The notes under the pieces: model-generated
What the model was told of the DNA's origin: nothing
Database searches by the model: none
Seen by the model: the letters and a program-made list of their open reading frames with translations, nothing else
Source: Bacteroidia bacterium
GTDB lineage: Bacteria > Bacteroidota > Bacteroidia > 2-12-FULL-35-15
Direction: 5' to 3'
Length of the DNA stretch: 43,557 bases
Assembly: GCA_020051175.1 (NCBI GenBank)
Contig: JAGVJJ010000004.1
Span: 1-43,557, forward strand
Position numbers and translations under genes: made by a program
Shown: positions 34,131 to 43,243 of the stretch, in pieces
Layout of the letters: the number at the start of each line of letters is the position of its first letter
Numbering within the stretch: the first letter of the stretch is position 1

Positions 34131-34247
34131 TTATTGCAACACTATTTTCCGGCTTTCCTTCAATTGTTTTTTATCAGTTGTAATCCCTGTATACAGGATG
34201 AGATAATAGATGCCTTTGGGCAATGAACCCAGATTTGTCGCTTCATT
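34131..34247 (-). pseudogene. Remnant of a T9SS type A C-terminal domain
   Basis: On the minus strand this stretch reads 38 codons ending LGSLPKGIYYLILYTG...ESRKIVLQ and a TAA stop, a typical end of a type A sorting domain and similar to the end of the neighbouring gene (SSFPKGNYYITLYSNS...VKKIILQ). A TGA stop lies immediately before it in frame and no start codon or body is seen, so it is a decayed fragment. It lies in the 292-base gap after the phosphatase gene; the rest of the gap shows nothing clear. Confidence 0.7.
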
Positions 34248-34352
34248 TCAAAATAGTTTTAATCATATAACATATTGCTTGAATTATATAACAGCCATGT
34301 CAATAGAATGTTTTCTATTTGCAGCCGCGCAATTGTTCTCTGACATATTGAA

Positions 34353-35903
34353 TTACTGAAGTATTATTTTCTTAACCTCTTTTACAACTTTATTGCCCGT
34401 AGAATTGGAATAAAGAGTAATATAATAATTGCCTTTAGGAAACGAGCTTAAATTTAACTGCTTGGAGTAGGAGCCTGAGAATTGTGCTATAGATTGTGAA
34501 TAAAGGGTTTGCCCTATAGTATTGCTTATATGGTATTCGTATTTTTCATCTGTTTTATTAGATGAAAGGCTTATGGTTATAAGACTGCTTCCCGGGTTTG
34601 GAAAAACATTAAGTGTCGAAGATGTGGTAAGAGGTGGTTTGTCAACAGCAGTGGAAACAATTTCATTATCAATAATTTTTACAGCAAATACTCCTGCTGC
34701 CTGATTTATGGTATGGTCACCAAAGATATTTTCACCACCACCCATATCACCGGTAATGTATATTTCATTACCATTGGCGATAGTAATATCCTTAGCACCG
34801 CAACCACCAGCACCACTGCTTACAGTTATCCATTTTAATGTTCCGCTACTATCTATTTTAGCTACAAATGTGCGTGTATTGCCGCCATCATTAATTGTAG
34901 TTGAATCAATGGTTAGATAGTTTGTGAAGCCTCCGGTAAAATAGATGTCACCATTAGCGTTACATTTCATTGCAAATTTGTACCAATCTGGGGAAAATAA
35001 ATGAGTGCGTTTCCATAAGATATTACCATTGGAATCGTATTTTGTTAAATACAGGTTTCTATGACTGTTTTGTGGAGTATTGCTTACATCAGGTATAAGA
35101 CTATAAAGGTTTCCATTATTATCCGGTGCAATACAGGAAAAATCATCTTGCTTTACCCATATTAGGGGACCAGCAGAATTATATCTGGCAACGTATTGTT
35201 CACCGTCAGCGGGATTTAACGTTATTTGGTTGTTGCCTTGTCCAACGGTTAATGTTTGGCCATATAACTCTGCCTTAGCGTACATATCACCATTGGAAGT
35301 ACAAAGTAACGGGTATTTACCACCATCATTTTGCTGTGCCCAGATGCAATCTCCATTTGTGTTGAATTTGGCTATAAACAGTCTATCTTCCCCCGGAGGA
35401 GCAGAAAGTATGAATCCATTTCCGAGGTTTACAGTGTCTACTACGGCTCCGGTCATAATAATGCTGTTTTGTGCGTCCGTATGCTCGGAAAGGCGCATAT
35501 ACATTTTGATGGGCTTAATCCAAAGCATATTTCCGTTAGGATCATATTTAGTAAATAATACATCTGAATTAGGGGTATAGGAAACTCCTTCTATAGTCAT
35601 TGCAAACATAGTGGTGTATAAGTTTCCTGAAATATCTGTGCACAATCCTATAACTCCTGTACCGTCATTATAAACTTTCTGCCATTGTTTGATTCCGGCT
35701 GAATTATACTTAATGATAAAAATTTTATAATCGGTTCCAAAATTATATCTACCACTGATGAATGTATTGCCAAAATTATCATGTACCACAGTATTGACTC
35801 TTGTAACATAAGAAGGGTATGGTTCTGAAACAGCCCACTCTACCTGTTGAGCGGAAAGTACTGACACATTTAATATATATAGAATAAATAGAATTTTTCT
35901 CAT
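34353..35903 (-). CDS. Secreted repeat (beta-propeller-like) protein with T9SS type A tail
   Basis: ATG 35903 is chosen over the longer frame at 35942 because it begins a good signal peptide (MRKILFILYILNVSVLSAQQ). The 516-residue product is built of strand repeats of about 45-50 residues with the pattern NxFISGRY...IIKYNSAGxxxWxK (also LFTKYDPNGNMLWIKP, FIAKFNTNGDCIWAQ, YLTKYDSNGNILWKR, FVAKIDSSGTLKWIT), the form of SBBP-type/propeller repeats. The C-terminus is a type A sorting domain (NVFPNPGSSLITISL ... KIILQ). Function unknown; such proteins are surface or secreted in Bacteroidota. The fragment at 34131 suggests a related gene once lay downstream. Confidence 0.82.
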   Translation of the reverse strand: MRKILFILYILNVSVLSAQQVEWAVSEPYPSYVTRVNTVVHDNFGNTFISGRYNFGTDYKIFIIKYNSAGIKQWQKVYNDGTGVIGLCTDISGNLYTTMFAMTIEGVSYTPNSDVLFTKYDPNGNMLWIKPIKMYMRLSEHTDAQNSIIMTGAVVDTVNLGNGFILSAPPGEDRLFIAKFNTNGDCIWAQQNDGGKYPLLCTSNGDMYAKAELYGQTLTVGQGNNQITLNPADGEQYVARYNSAGPLIWVKQDDFSCIAPDNNGNLYSLIPDVSNTPQNSHRNLYLTKYDSNGNILWKRTHLFSPDWYKFAMKCNANGDIYFTGGFTNYLTIDSTTINDGGNTRTFVAKIDSSGTLKWITVSSGAGGCGAKDITIANGNEIYITGDMGGGENIFGDHTINQAAGVFAVKIIDNEIVSTAVDKPPLTTSSTLNVFPNPGSSLITISLSSNKTDEKYEYHISNTIGQTLYSQSIAQFSGSYSKQLNLSSFPKGNYYITLYSNSTGNKVVKEVKKIILQ

Positions 35904-36110
35904 CACAAGAGCAGTTAATCGTTTTATTAAAACTAACCTCACGTCTGCCTTATAATTTTTTTTTTCGTTGATATAGTATCATCAATCGTTATAAACCGCT
36001 TTCTCTTACTTAGAATAATAGTTTAAAAAATTAGAGGCAATTGCCCATCAAGATATATGACCAGTGTTGTTGCAAATTATAAATAATTAAACTAAAAAAA
36101 TATTTATAGA

Positions 36111-38087
36111 ATGAAACACAAACTACGAGCCTGCTGTATGGCAGCAGCAGCGTTCTTCCTCACGGAGGAATACAAAGCCCAGATTTCCGATGGGATTTTC
36201 GGGCAAAATGCCCATCTCACAAATGTGGTAGGTGCCAATACAACTGCCGGAGGGCACCTGGATGAATTCTGGGACAAATATGGAACGTACAGCGCACAGA
36301 ACCATATTTTTGACAGCAAAACTAAATACATGCGCTATGGAGGAATTGGAGTAGAAGATGATTGTGAAATTGATGGAACTGGGCCAGGGAGCCATCTTAA
36401 TACAACTATTCAGGATTATATTGCTAAAGCAATTGCCATGCAGGATAATGGCATTGTGCCCATGATGACTTTACCCCTTAAATATGGTGGACTAAATCCA
36501 ATTGCTACTTTGGCTGATGCTGCTACTAAAGCGAGCTTACTTGTGAAGGGTGTAAATGATGGTTTAACTGCAACAGCAAACACACATTTAGGTGGTTATT
36601 ACGCTCCTGTTATTTACTGGGTATATTCCAATGAACCGGAACAAGGTGGTACACTAAATCATAACTATGACGGTACGGATGCAGCACAAAAAATTCATGG
36701 GTATATTAAAGCCTACTATGATGCTATTATGGTTACAGGTGGAGGGACATGGAACGGTGCTTGGGGAAGTCCCAAATTTGTTGGCCCGGAGCTGTATAGC
36801 TATGACAATTATAATCACGGAACAGGCAAAGTAAATCGGTTGATTGAGCAGTTGACAGGACGCTACAATCAGGTATTAGGTACTAATACAGGAGAGTTTG
36901 ATATTCGGCCTTATATATCTATTTTCAGCTGGCATTACTACCCCTTCAATGATGAAGGTAGTTTAACACTTGGTGTTCCAACTCCAACCCGGTCTAATGT
37001 TATTAACCGTTTAAGCAAAAATAGTACGGTAGTTCAATATGGCATAACACCTACAGCCTATACACGAAAGCTGAAAGATGATATTGCTGAAGTAAAGGGC
37101 TGGTTAAATACCGGTGGGTATTCCAACCTTGATGTTGCAATTACAGAAGCTAATATCTGCCACATGAATGATATAAATGCGGCTAACGGCACGGACGACC
37201 TTATTACCGGCAATGGTGCTAACAGCTTCATTGGTGGCCAATTTTGGGCGGAAATGATGGGCGTATGTATGGATGAAAGTATGGAAATATTGAATTTCTG
37301 GAGCTCCGTTGAAGGCTATAGTGGAAATTCCTATGCTACAGATGTAGGTTTTTTAAATTCTAAACCGGGTAGATTTGGTGACTTAGGAGGAAAAAAACCT
37401 ACTTACTGGCATTTTAAAATGCTTGGTGAAAACTTTGTTGCCGGAGCTACTTATTTCGCGGTTGCTTCCGTGTCAGGCCCAACCTCGGCAAATTACAAAG
37501 CTTTGGCATGTACCACTGCCACAGAAATAAGGGTGATAATTATGAATCAGGATGAGCAGTCGGCACCGAGAGGATACGATAATTCAGCTCAAACTTTTTC
37601 GATCAATTTCAACAATAGCCTTCAGACCTCTAAAACAATAAATTTTGCATTTAATATGGGAAATTCATCCATTAGCGGAGGAGGTTGTTCAGGGGGTACA
37701 TATTGCTGCTCTATACAGAAGGAAGCAACAATGCTGTTGGTTTTCAGCAAGAGTACCAATGCAATAATTGCAAGCCGTAGTCAGGCATATTCCTTACAGG
37801 ATGCAATGAGAGGAGCCAGCGATGTGGGTCCCAATTCTTATGTGGGAACAGCAGCATCAACAGTAACATCTTCTACAGACTATGTTAATGCAAGGGCTAA
37901 CAATAGTAAAATATACTCTACTGTAACAATTGCTGGAACTTCAGCCATTACCCCCGGAACTGTGGGTAACAATACTTTTCAATTTAATACCTCAGCGCAA
38001 ATTAATGGGGCTTCAGGAAGCTTTTCTTCCGGCCCGGCAGGTAATACTTTGTGCATTACTTATACCGCAGCAGTACCCTGTCAATAA
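36111..38087 (+). CDS. Putative secreted clan GH-A glycoside hydrolase
   Basis: A 658-residue product with a short signal peptide (CCMAAAAFFLTEEYKAQ). The central 450 residues look like a TIM-barrel glycosidase: KYMRYGGIGVE at an early strand, VIYWVYSNEPEQ with Glu175 as candidate acid/base, ISIFSWHYYPFN, and DVAITEANICH with Glu346 as candidate nucleophile, followed by FWAEMMGVC and a late NFWSSVEGY strand. A beta-sandwich follows (about 455-560). I cannot assign a GH family. The C-terminus (ITYTAAVPCQ) lacks the usual type A or B sorting domain, unlike most secreted neighbours. The next gene, an S74/T9SS fibre protein, starts only 31 bases downstream, so the two are probably co-expressed. 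Confidence 0.65.
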   Translation: MKHKLRACCMAAAAFFLTEEYKAQISDGIFGQNAHLTNVVGANTTAGGHLDEFWDKYGTYSAQNHIFDSKTKYMRYGGIGVEDDCEIDGTGPGSHLNTTIQDYIAKAIAMQDNGIVPMMTLPLKYGGLNPIATLADAATKASLLVKGVNDGLTATANTHLGGYYAPVIYWVYSNEPEQGGTLNHNYDGTDAAQKIHGYIKAYYDAIMVTGGGTWNGAWGSPKFVGPELYSYDNYNHGTGKVNRLIEQLTGRYNQVLGTNTGEFDIRPYISIFSWHYYPFNDEGSLTLGVPTPTRSNVINRLSKNSTVVQYGITPTAYTRKLKDDIAEVKGWLNTGGYSNLDVAITEANICHMNDINAANGTDDLITGNGANSFIGGQFWAEMMGVCMDESMEILNFWSSVEGYSGNSYATDVGFLNSKPGRFGDLGGKKPTYWHFKMLGENFVAGATYFAVASVSGPTSANYKALACTTATEIRVIIMNQDEQSAPRGYDNSAQTFSINFNNSLQTSKTINFAFNMGNSSISGGGCSGGTYCCSIQKEATMLLVFSKSTNAIIASRSQAYSLQDAMRGASDVGPNSYVGTAASTVTSSTDYVNARANNSKIYSTVTIAGTSAITPGTVGNNTFQFNTSAQINGASGSFSSGPAGNTLCITYTAAVPCQ

Positions 38088-38118
38088 TTAAAATCTTAAA
38101 CTAAAAACAAAACAAATT

Positions 38119-39366
38119 ATGAAAACAAATCAAATAACACTGAATAAAATTCTATTTATTTTAACAGCAATAACATTTTTTCCTTTGCTTGTTGCCGCGC
38201 AATTATATGTTGATACAAATAATAAAGTTGGTATCGGAATATCCAACCCGGTAAATCAGTTAGACGTGGTTAGTGCTACTCCTTTAATCAGAGCGGCTAT
38301 TAATAGCGGGACAACGAGCTATGCGGCAGTTGCAACTCATGATATTTCAGCCTCAAAAAGTGTATATCAGCTTATGGGAGGATCTGCCATGGGCGGTACC
38401 TTGTTTGGTGTTAACCGTGCGGGTTTGGGGCAGCTTTATACGAATAATGCCCCTCTGGCTATAGGAACGGGGAATGGTTATGACCTTACACTGGGTGTGA
38501 TTAACGAGCCTGTGATTACAATAAAGCCGGGTTCCATGGGTGCCCATTGTGTTGGTATTGGTACAACTACAAATACTACTTACAAATTATATGTAAACGG
38601 AACGTCCTATTTTAATGGTAATGGAACATACAATGGAACCTGGTTGTCTTCCGATCAGCAGCTAAAAACGAATATTGATACAATATCTAATGTGTCTGAA
38701 ATCATTAATCAGCTTAAGCCACGCACGTATTTTTACGATACTGCTAATGTATACGGTTTAAATTTCAGTAACAAACGGCAATATGGTTTCGTTGCCCAGG
38801 AAATAGAAGCAATTATGCCGGAATTGGTTAAAGCTGAATCAAAAGGTGAGGAGATGGATAGTTTGGGCAATGTTACTCATCCCGGGTTTACTTTTAAATC
38901 AGTGAATTACATTGAGCTAATTGCAATTTTAACAAAAGGCGTGCAGGAACAGCAAAAACAAATTGAAAGTCTTAAAGAAGATTTACTGGCAAAAACTGAT
39001 GAGCTAACCAACAGGCTCAACTCCTGCTGCACCATAGGTGAGCTACGTTCCACATCAACAAACGCCACGTATGCTCATCAAACAGATATAAAGCTCACAA
39101 ATGCCCAAAGTATAGTTTTGGAGCAGAACGTTCCGAATCCATTTGCAGAGCAAACCAGCATCAGCTATTATTTGCCGGACAATACACAAAAAGCACAGAT
39201 GCTTTTCTATAACTCACAAGGACGGTTGATACAGTCTGTTGATCTGAAAGAAAAAGGCAAAGGCATGGTAAATGTATTTGCAAGTGATTTGAGCAATGGG
39301 ATTTATACGTATACTTTGGTAGTGGATGGGAAAATAATTGAGGCCAGGAAGATGGTGAAACAGTAA
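38119..39366 (+). CDS. S74-domain fibre-type surface protein with T9SS type A tail
   Basis: A 415-residue short relative of the giant protein at the start of the window. It has a signal peptide (ITFFPLLVAAQ), an N-terminal head motif KVGIGISNPVNQLDV (about residue 36), a second VGIGTTTNTTYKLYVNGTSYF (about 148), an S74 domain beginning SSDQQLKT (Ser178, Lys183) with LKPRTYFYDT and YGFVAQEIEAIMPELV, a coiled coil (about 275-300), a Cys-Cys pair (302-303 region) and a sorting domain ([20 protein letters not shown] ... RKMVKQ). The tail is nearly identical to that of the giant protein. No collagen tract. It probably forms a trimer on the surface; coupling to the glycosidase before it suggests a carrier or display role. 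Its stop codon is formed at the edge of a palindromic element. Confidence 0.9.
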   Translation: MKTNQITLNKILFILTAITFFPLLVAAQLYVDTNNKVGIGISNPVNQLDVVSATPLIRAAINSGTTSYAAVATHDISASKSVYQLMGGSAMGGTLFGVNRAGLGQLYTNNAPLAIGTGNGYDLTLGVINEPVITIKPGSMGAHCVGIGTTTNTTYKLYVNGTSYFNGNGTYNGTWLSSDQQLKTNIDTISNVSEIINQLKPRTYFYDTANVYGLNFSNKRQYGFVAQEIEAIMPELVKAESKGEEMDSLGNVTHPGFTFKSVNYIELIAILTKGVQEQQKQIESLKEDLLAKTDELTNRLNSCCTIGELRSTSTNATYAHQTDIKLTNAQSIVLEQNVPNPFAEQTSISYYLPDNTQKAQMLFYNSQGRLIQSVDLKEKGKGMVNVFASDLSNGIYTYTLVVDGKIIEARKMVKQ

Positions 39367-39401
39367 CCTCTCCCCCTGCCCCTCTCCTCGGGAGAGGGGT
39401 G
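39365..39401 (+). repeat. Palindromic REP-like element, copy C
   Basis: Clearest copy: AACCTCTCCCC-CTG-CCCCTCTCC-TCG-GGAGAGGGG, with a 9-bp stem (39379-39387 with 39391-39399). Its first two A residues complete the TAA stop codon of the S74 gene. Confidence 0.9.
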
Positions 39402-39469
39402 TTGTACCCATTGTATTGATTATTCTTCAAAGATGCAATCACGCTGGTGAGCATGACACTTTGGGAATT

Positions 39470-39507
39470 AAGCGGTGACGAAAAACTTCGTCACCGCTTT
39501 TGTTTTT
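39470..39507 (+). terminator. Rho-independent terminator after the S74 gene
   Basis: AAGCGGTGACGAA (39470-39482) pairs perfectly with TTCGTCACCGCTT (39487-39499), loop AAAC, followed by TTTGTTTTT. It lies about 100 bases after the stop and after the palindromic element. Confidence 0.88.
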
Positions 39508-39569
39508 AATAATTTTTTGGATAAAAATTATACTATGATTATCCACCCGGAGCGCAGATCCTGAAATAA

Positions 39570-39587
39570 TCCCGATAGCTATCGGGA
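39570..39587. repeat. Perfect 18-bp palindrome TCCCGATAGCTATCGGGA
   Basis: It lies in the 347-base gap before the M16 genes, which apart from this, the palindromic element and the terminator shows no gene. I have seen this word as a repeated intergenic palindrome in Bacteroidota; this is recollection, not a search. It could be a repeat element or a protein-binding site. Confidence 0.6.
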
Positions 39588-39713
39588 CAAAATGGCCAGC
39601 GCACACCTGCTTTTTAATGAATCCCAATAGGGTTAGTTTAATTTACAATTTATCCTTCTTTTTTATCAATATATCTGTATTTTTATCCTTCAAATTCAAT
39701 AATTCATCAAAAA

Positions 39714-41027
39714 ATGAAACATTTTTTAGTATCTGTGGCTTTGCTTGCTTCGGGAATAATATATGCCCAGAACAAAATCAAGTTCACGGAATATGATTTG
39801 CCGAATGGTCTGCACGTAATCCTTCACGAAGACCATTCTACCCCTATTGTAGCAGTTACCGTTTTATACCATGTTGGTTCCAAGAACGAAGATCCCCAGC
39901 GTACAGGCTTCGCGCATTTTTTTGAGCACCTGATGTTCGAAGGCTCTGAAAACATAAAGCGTGGCGAGTTTATGAAGCTGGTTCAGAATGCGGGTGGTGA
40001 TTTAAATGCGAACACTTCCTTCGACAGGACCTTTTATTATGAGGTGTTGCCGAGCAACCAGCTGGAGCTGGGCATCTGGATGGAATCGGAAAGGATGCTT
40101 CATGCAAAGATTGATACGGTAGGTGTGGAAACACAGCGCAAGGTGGTGAAAGAGGAGCTGAAGCAGCGAAATGAAAACACGCCTTACGGTTCCATTTTAA
40201 ATGAATCGTTCGGACATGCATTTGTGGAGCACCCTTACCGCTGGACTCCCGGAGGTTCACCTGAATACATCAATAAAGCTTCATTGCAGGAGTTCATTGA
40301 TTTCTATAAAATGTTTTATGTGCCAAACAATGCTACATTATCAATTGCAGGCGACATCAATCCGGCACAAACGAAGGTGTTGATAGAAAAGTACTTTGGT
40401 GGTATTCCCAGAAGCACGCAGCCAATTTCAAGGCCGAATAAAGTGGAGCCGGTAAAGACCGCTGAAGTGCGTGATACCGTGTTCGACAATATCCAGCTGC
40501 CTGCTGTTGTTATGGCATATCATATTCCTGCACAGGGTACACCTGATTACTATGCTGTGAACATGCTTACAACATTACTTTCACAAGGCAAGAGCTCACG
40601 TATGCAGAAATCCATTGTGGATAAACAGCAAAAAGCTGTGTATGCCGGTGCATTCCCGTTATCATCTGAAGATCCGGGATTGGCGCTGGTGTTTGGAATA
40701 AGCAATATGGGAGTAGCTCCGGCTGATTTGGAAGCTGCCATGAATGTGGAGTTTGACAATGTAAAGCAAACTCTGATAAGTGAGGAAGAGTTTCAAAAGC
40801 TGCGCAACCAGGTGGAGAATGATTTTGTTTCGGCAAACGCCAAAGTGTCCGGAATTGCTGAAAACCTGGCCAACTATTACGTATACTTTAAAGATGCCAA
40901 TCTTATCAATACGGAGATTGATCGCTTTATGAAAGTAACGCGCGAGGATCTGCAAAAGGCTGCACAGAAATATTTAACGAAAGAAAACCGTGTAGTGCTT
41001 TATTATCTGCCTAAAGCGGCAAATTAA
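39714..41027 (+). CDS. M16 family zinc metallopeptidase, catalytic subunit
   Basis: A 437-residue member of the insulinase/pitrilysin family, with signal peptide (LVSVALLASGIIYAQ), so it acts in the periplasm or outside. The inverted zinc motif is intact: His68-FF-Glu71-His72 (AHFFEHLMFEGSENI), with the distal Glu in the VKEELKQRNENTPYG region. The second half is the M16_C domain (about 195-380: MFYVPNNATLSIAGDI, LSQGKSSRMQKSIV). The next gene, 49 bases on, codes for an M16 protein without the zinc motif. Together they match the known active/inactive two-subunit M16B pairs in bacteria, whose substrates are peptides and unfolded proteins. Confidence 0.94.
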   Translation: MKHFLVSVALLASGIIYAQNKIKFTEYDLPNGLHVILHEDHSTPIVAVTVLYHVGSKNEDPQRTGFAHFFEHLMFEGSENIKRGEFMKLVQNAGGDLNANTSFDRTFYYEVLPSNQLELGIWMESERMLHAKIDTVGVETQRKVVKEELKQRNENTPYGSILNESFGHAFVEHPYRWTPGGSPEYINKASLQEFIDFYKMFYVPNNATLSIAGDINPAQTKVLIEKYFGGIPRSTQPISRPNKVEPVKTAEVRDTVFDNIQLPAVVMAYHIPAQGTPDYYAVNMLTTLLSQGKSSRMQKSIVDKQQKAVYAGAFPLSSEDPGLALVFGISNMGVAPADLEAAMNVEFDNVKQTLISEEEFQKLRNQVENDFVSANAKVSGIAENLANYYVYFKDANLINTEIDRFMKVTREDLQKAAQKYLTKENRVVLYYLPKAAN

Positions 41028-41076
41028 CCCGATACACTGTTCAATAATTTTTAAAGAAATAATCGTATTCACGCAC

Positions 41077-43161
41077 ATGAAAAAAATTGTACTTTCTCTA
41101 TTCATTCTTTTAACAGCGTCTGTTTATGCCCAGAAAAAAGGCAATGAGCTTGACCGCTCTAAACGGCCGGTTCCAGCGCCAGCGCCTGTTATCAAGCTTG
41201 GCGACATTCCATCTTTTGAGCTGCCGAACGGACTTAAGGTGTTCGTGGTTGAAAACCACAAATTGCCAACAGTATCCTATTCACTGGTGCTGGACATTGA
41301 CCCTGAGCTGGAAGGCGATGCCACGGGTGCTTCCTCCATAGCCGGTCAGTTGCTTACCTGCGGAACAAAAAACCGTACAAAGGATAAGTTGGACAGCGAT
41401 ATTGATTTTATTGGTGCCACGCTGCAGGCCCATTCTACCGGACTTTATGCATCATCTCTTAAGAAGCAGCAGAATAAGCTGCTGGAGCTGGTTTCAGATG
41501 TTATCATCAATGCTGACTTTAAGCAGGAGGAGCTGGATAAGATCAAGACCCAGACCCTTTCAGGGCTTGCAGCCGAAAAGGATGATCCGGATGCGATTTC
41601 AAAAAATGTAAAAGCAGTGCTTAACTTCAGCAAGGCGCATCCTTACGGTGAAATAACAACCGAAGAAAGCGTTGGGAAAATAACACTGGAGAAATGCAAT
41701 AAATATTACAAAACCTATTTCAGGCCTAATGTGGCTTACCTGGCGGTTGTTGGGGATATTACCCTTTCAGAGGCGAAACCATTGATCGAAAAATATTTTT
41801 CGTCATGGCAAAAAGGCGAAGTGCCCAAATCCATGTTTCCAATGCCCTTACCACCGGTGAAAACCCGTGTTGCAATTGTAAATAAGCCAGGTGCGGTGCA
41901 ATCGGTTATTAATGTTACCTACCCGGTGGATTTAAAACCGAACAGTGAAGATGTGATCAAGGCACGTGTAATGAATACTGTGCTTGGTGCAGGCTTCTCT
42001 TCCCGTTTGTTTATGAACTTAAGGGAAAAGCATGGTTATACCTATGGTTCTTATTCATCACTCAATCACGATGAACTGGTGGGCGAATTCAGCGCTTATG
42101 CGAAAGTGCGGAATGCTGTTTCTGATAGTGCCGTTGCCGAAATAATGTATGAGCTGAACAGGCTCAGAACGGAAAGGGTGCCGCAGGACGAGCTGGATGG
42201 CATTAAAAATTACCTTACCGGAAGCTTTGCCATTGCGCTGGAAGATCCTTCTACCATTGCAAAATTTGCGATTAATATGGACCGCTACAAGCTGCCTAAG
42301 GATTATTATGCCAACTACCTGAAATACCTTGCAGCTGTTACCGTTGAAGATGTTTTTGTAATGGCGCAGAAATACATACGTCCTGAAAATGCAACTATTC
42401 TTGTAGTGGGTGATAAATCGGAGCTTGCAAAGAAGATGGAGCGTTTTGCCGGAGGCCAGCCACTGGAATTCTATGATTCTTATGGCAACAGTGTAAAGGA
42501 GGTTGCAAAAGTTGTTCCTGCGGAAGTAACGCCTAAAACAATCATTGATGCTTATATTAAGGCTATTGGTGGTAAAAAGGCAATTATGGAAGTGAAGGAT
42601 GTGACAACAAAAATGAATGCCAAGGTTCAGGGTGCTGAACTGAGTATTGTCACACAGCAAAAAGCACCAAACAAATATGCGATGTCTGTAACAATGGGTA
42701 AAATAGTAGTTCAGAAAGAAGCATATGATGGTGTTAAAGGCAGACAAAGTTCTGCACAAGGCAAATCGGAGCTTACGGGTGAAGGTCTTGACCAGATAAA
42801 GTCACAGGCAGTTATGTTTATTGAAATGCAGTACGAAAAACTCGGTTATAAACTTAATTTGGCCGGAGTAGAAAATATTGAAGGCAAGGACGCTTATAAG
42901 CTTGAAATAAAGAGCCCTAAGGGTCAGAAAATGACAGAATATTATGACGTTTCAAGCGGGCTGAAAATTCGAAAAATGGAAACGGCCGACACGGAGATGG
43001 GGCCGCTTGTTCAGATTACGGATATTGTTGATTATAAGGAAGTCAATGGCGTTAAATTCCCATCTGTATTATCGATAAGCGGAGTTATGTCCATGAAACA
43101 ATCTGCTGAAAGCATTGTTGTAAACCAGGGTATTGCCGATACCGAATTTACAATAAATTAA
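41077..43161 (+). CDS. M16 family partner subunit lacking the zinc motif, with a C-terminal beta domain
   Basis: A 694-residue product with signal peptide (LFILLTASVYAQ). The M16 fold occupies about residues 40-465, but the HxxEH position reads ASSIAGQLLTCG, so it cannot bind zinc. It keeps the Arg/Tyr substrate-site region found in such partners (GFSSRLFMNLREKHGYTYGSYSS, about 305-328). An extra domain of about 190 residues (505-694) consists of strands such as VTTKMNAKVQG, KYAMSVTMGK, AYKLEIKSPKGQKMTEYYD and LKIRKMET, like the LolA/outer-membrane lipoprotein-sorting type of half-barrel; this likeness is inferred. With the gene upstream it probably forms the heterodimeric protease. Confidence 0.92.
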   Translation: MKKIVLSLFILLTASVYAQKKGNELDRSKRPVPAPAPVIKLGDIPSFELPNGLKVFVVENHKLPTVSYSLVLDIDPELEGDATGASSIAGQLLTCGTKNRTKDKLDSDIDFIGATLQAHSTGLYASSLKKQQNKLLELVSDVIINADFKQEELDKIKTQTLSGLAAEKDDPDAISKNVKAVLNFSKAHPYGEITTEESVGKITLEKCNKYYKTYFRPNVAYLAVVGDITLSEAKPLIEKYFSSWQKGEVPKSMFPMPLPPVKTRVAIVNKPGAVQSVINVTYPVDLKPNSEDVIKARVMNTVLGAGFSSRLFMNLREKHGYTYGSYSSLNHDELVGEFSAYAKVRNAVSDSAVAEIMYELNRLRTERVPQDELDGIKNYLTGSFAIALEDPSTIAKFAINMDRYKLPKDYYANYLKYLAAVTVEDVFVMAQKYIRPENATILVVGDKSELAKKMERFAGGQPLEFYDSYGNSVKEVAKVVPAEVTPKTIIDAYIKAIGGKKAIMEVKDVTTKMNAKVQGAELSIVTQQKAPNKYAMSVTMGKIVVQKEAYDGVKGRQSSAQGKSELTGEGLDQIKSQAVMFIEMQYEKLGYKLNLAGVENIEGKDAYKLEIKSPKGQKMTEYYDVSSGLKIRKMETADTEMGPLVQITDIVDYKEVNGVKFPSVLSISGVMSMKQSAESIVVNQGIADTEFTIN

Positions 43162-43243
43162 CCCCGAAAAATTTAGGTCAAAAAGCTAACTTTTTATATC
43201 ATTATCCGTATAAGGTATAATTTTTTGTAACGATTCGATTTTT

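Noticed and set aside
42058..42759. A 233-codon minus-strand frame inside the M16 partner gene.
   Set aside because: It is Cys/Phe/His-rich without motifs, typical of an antisense shadow of a well-supported gene.
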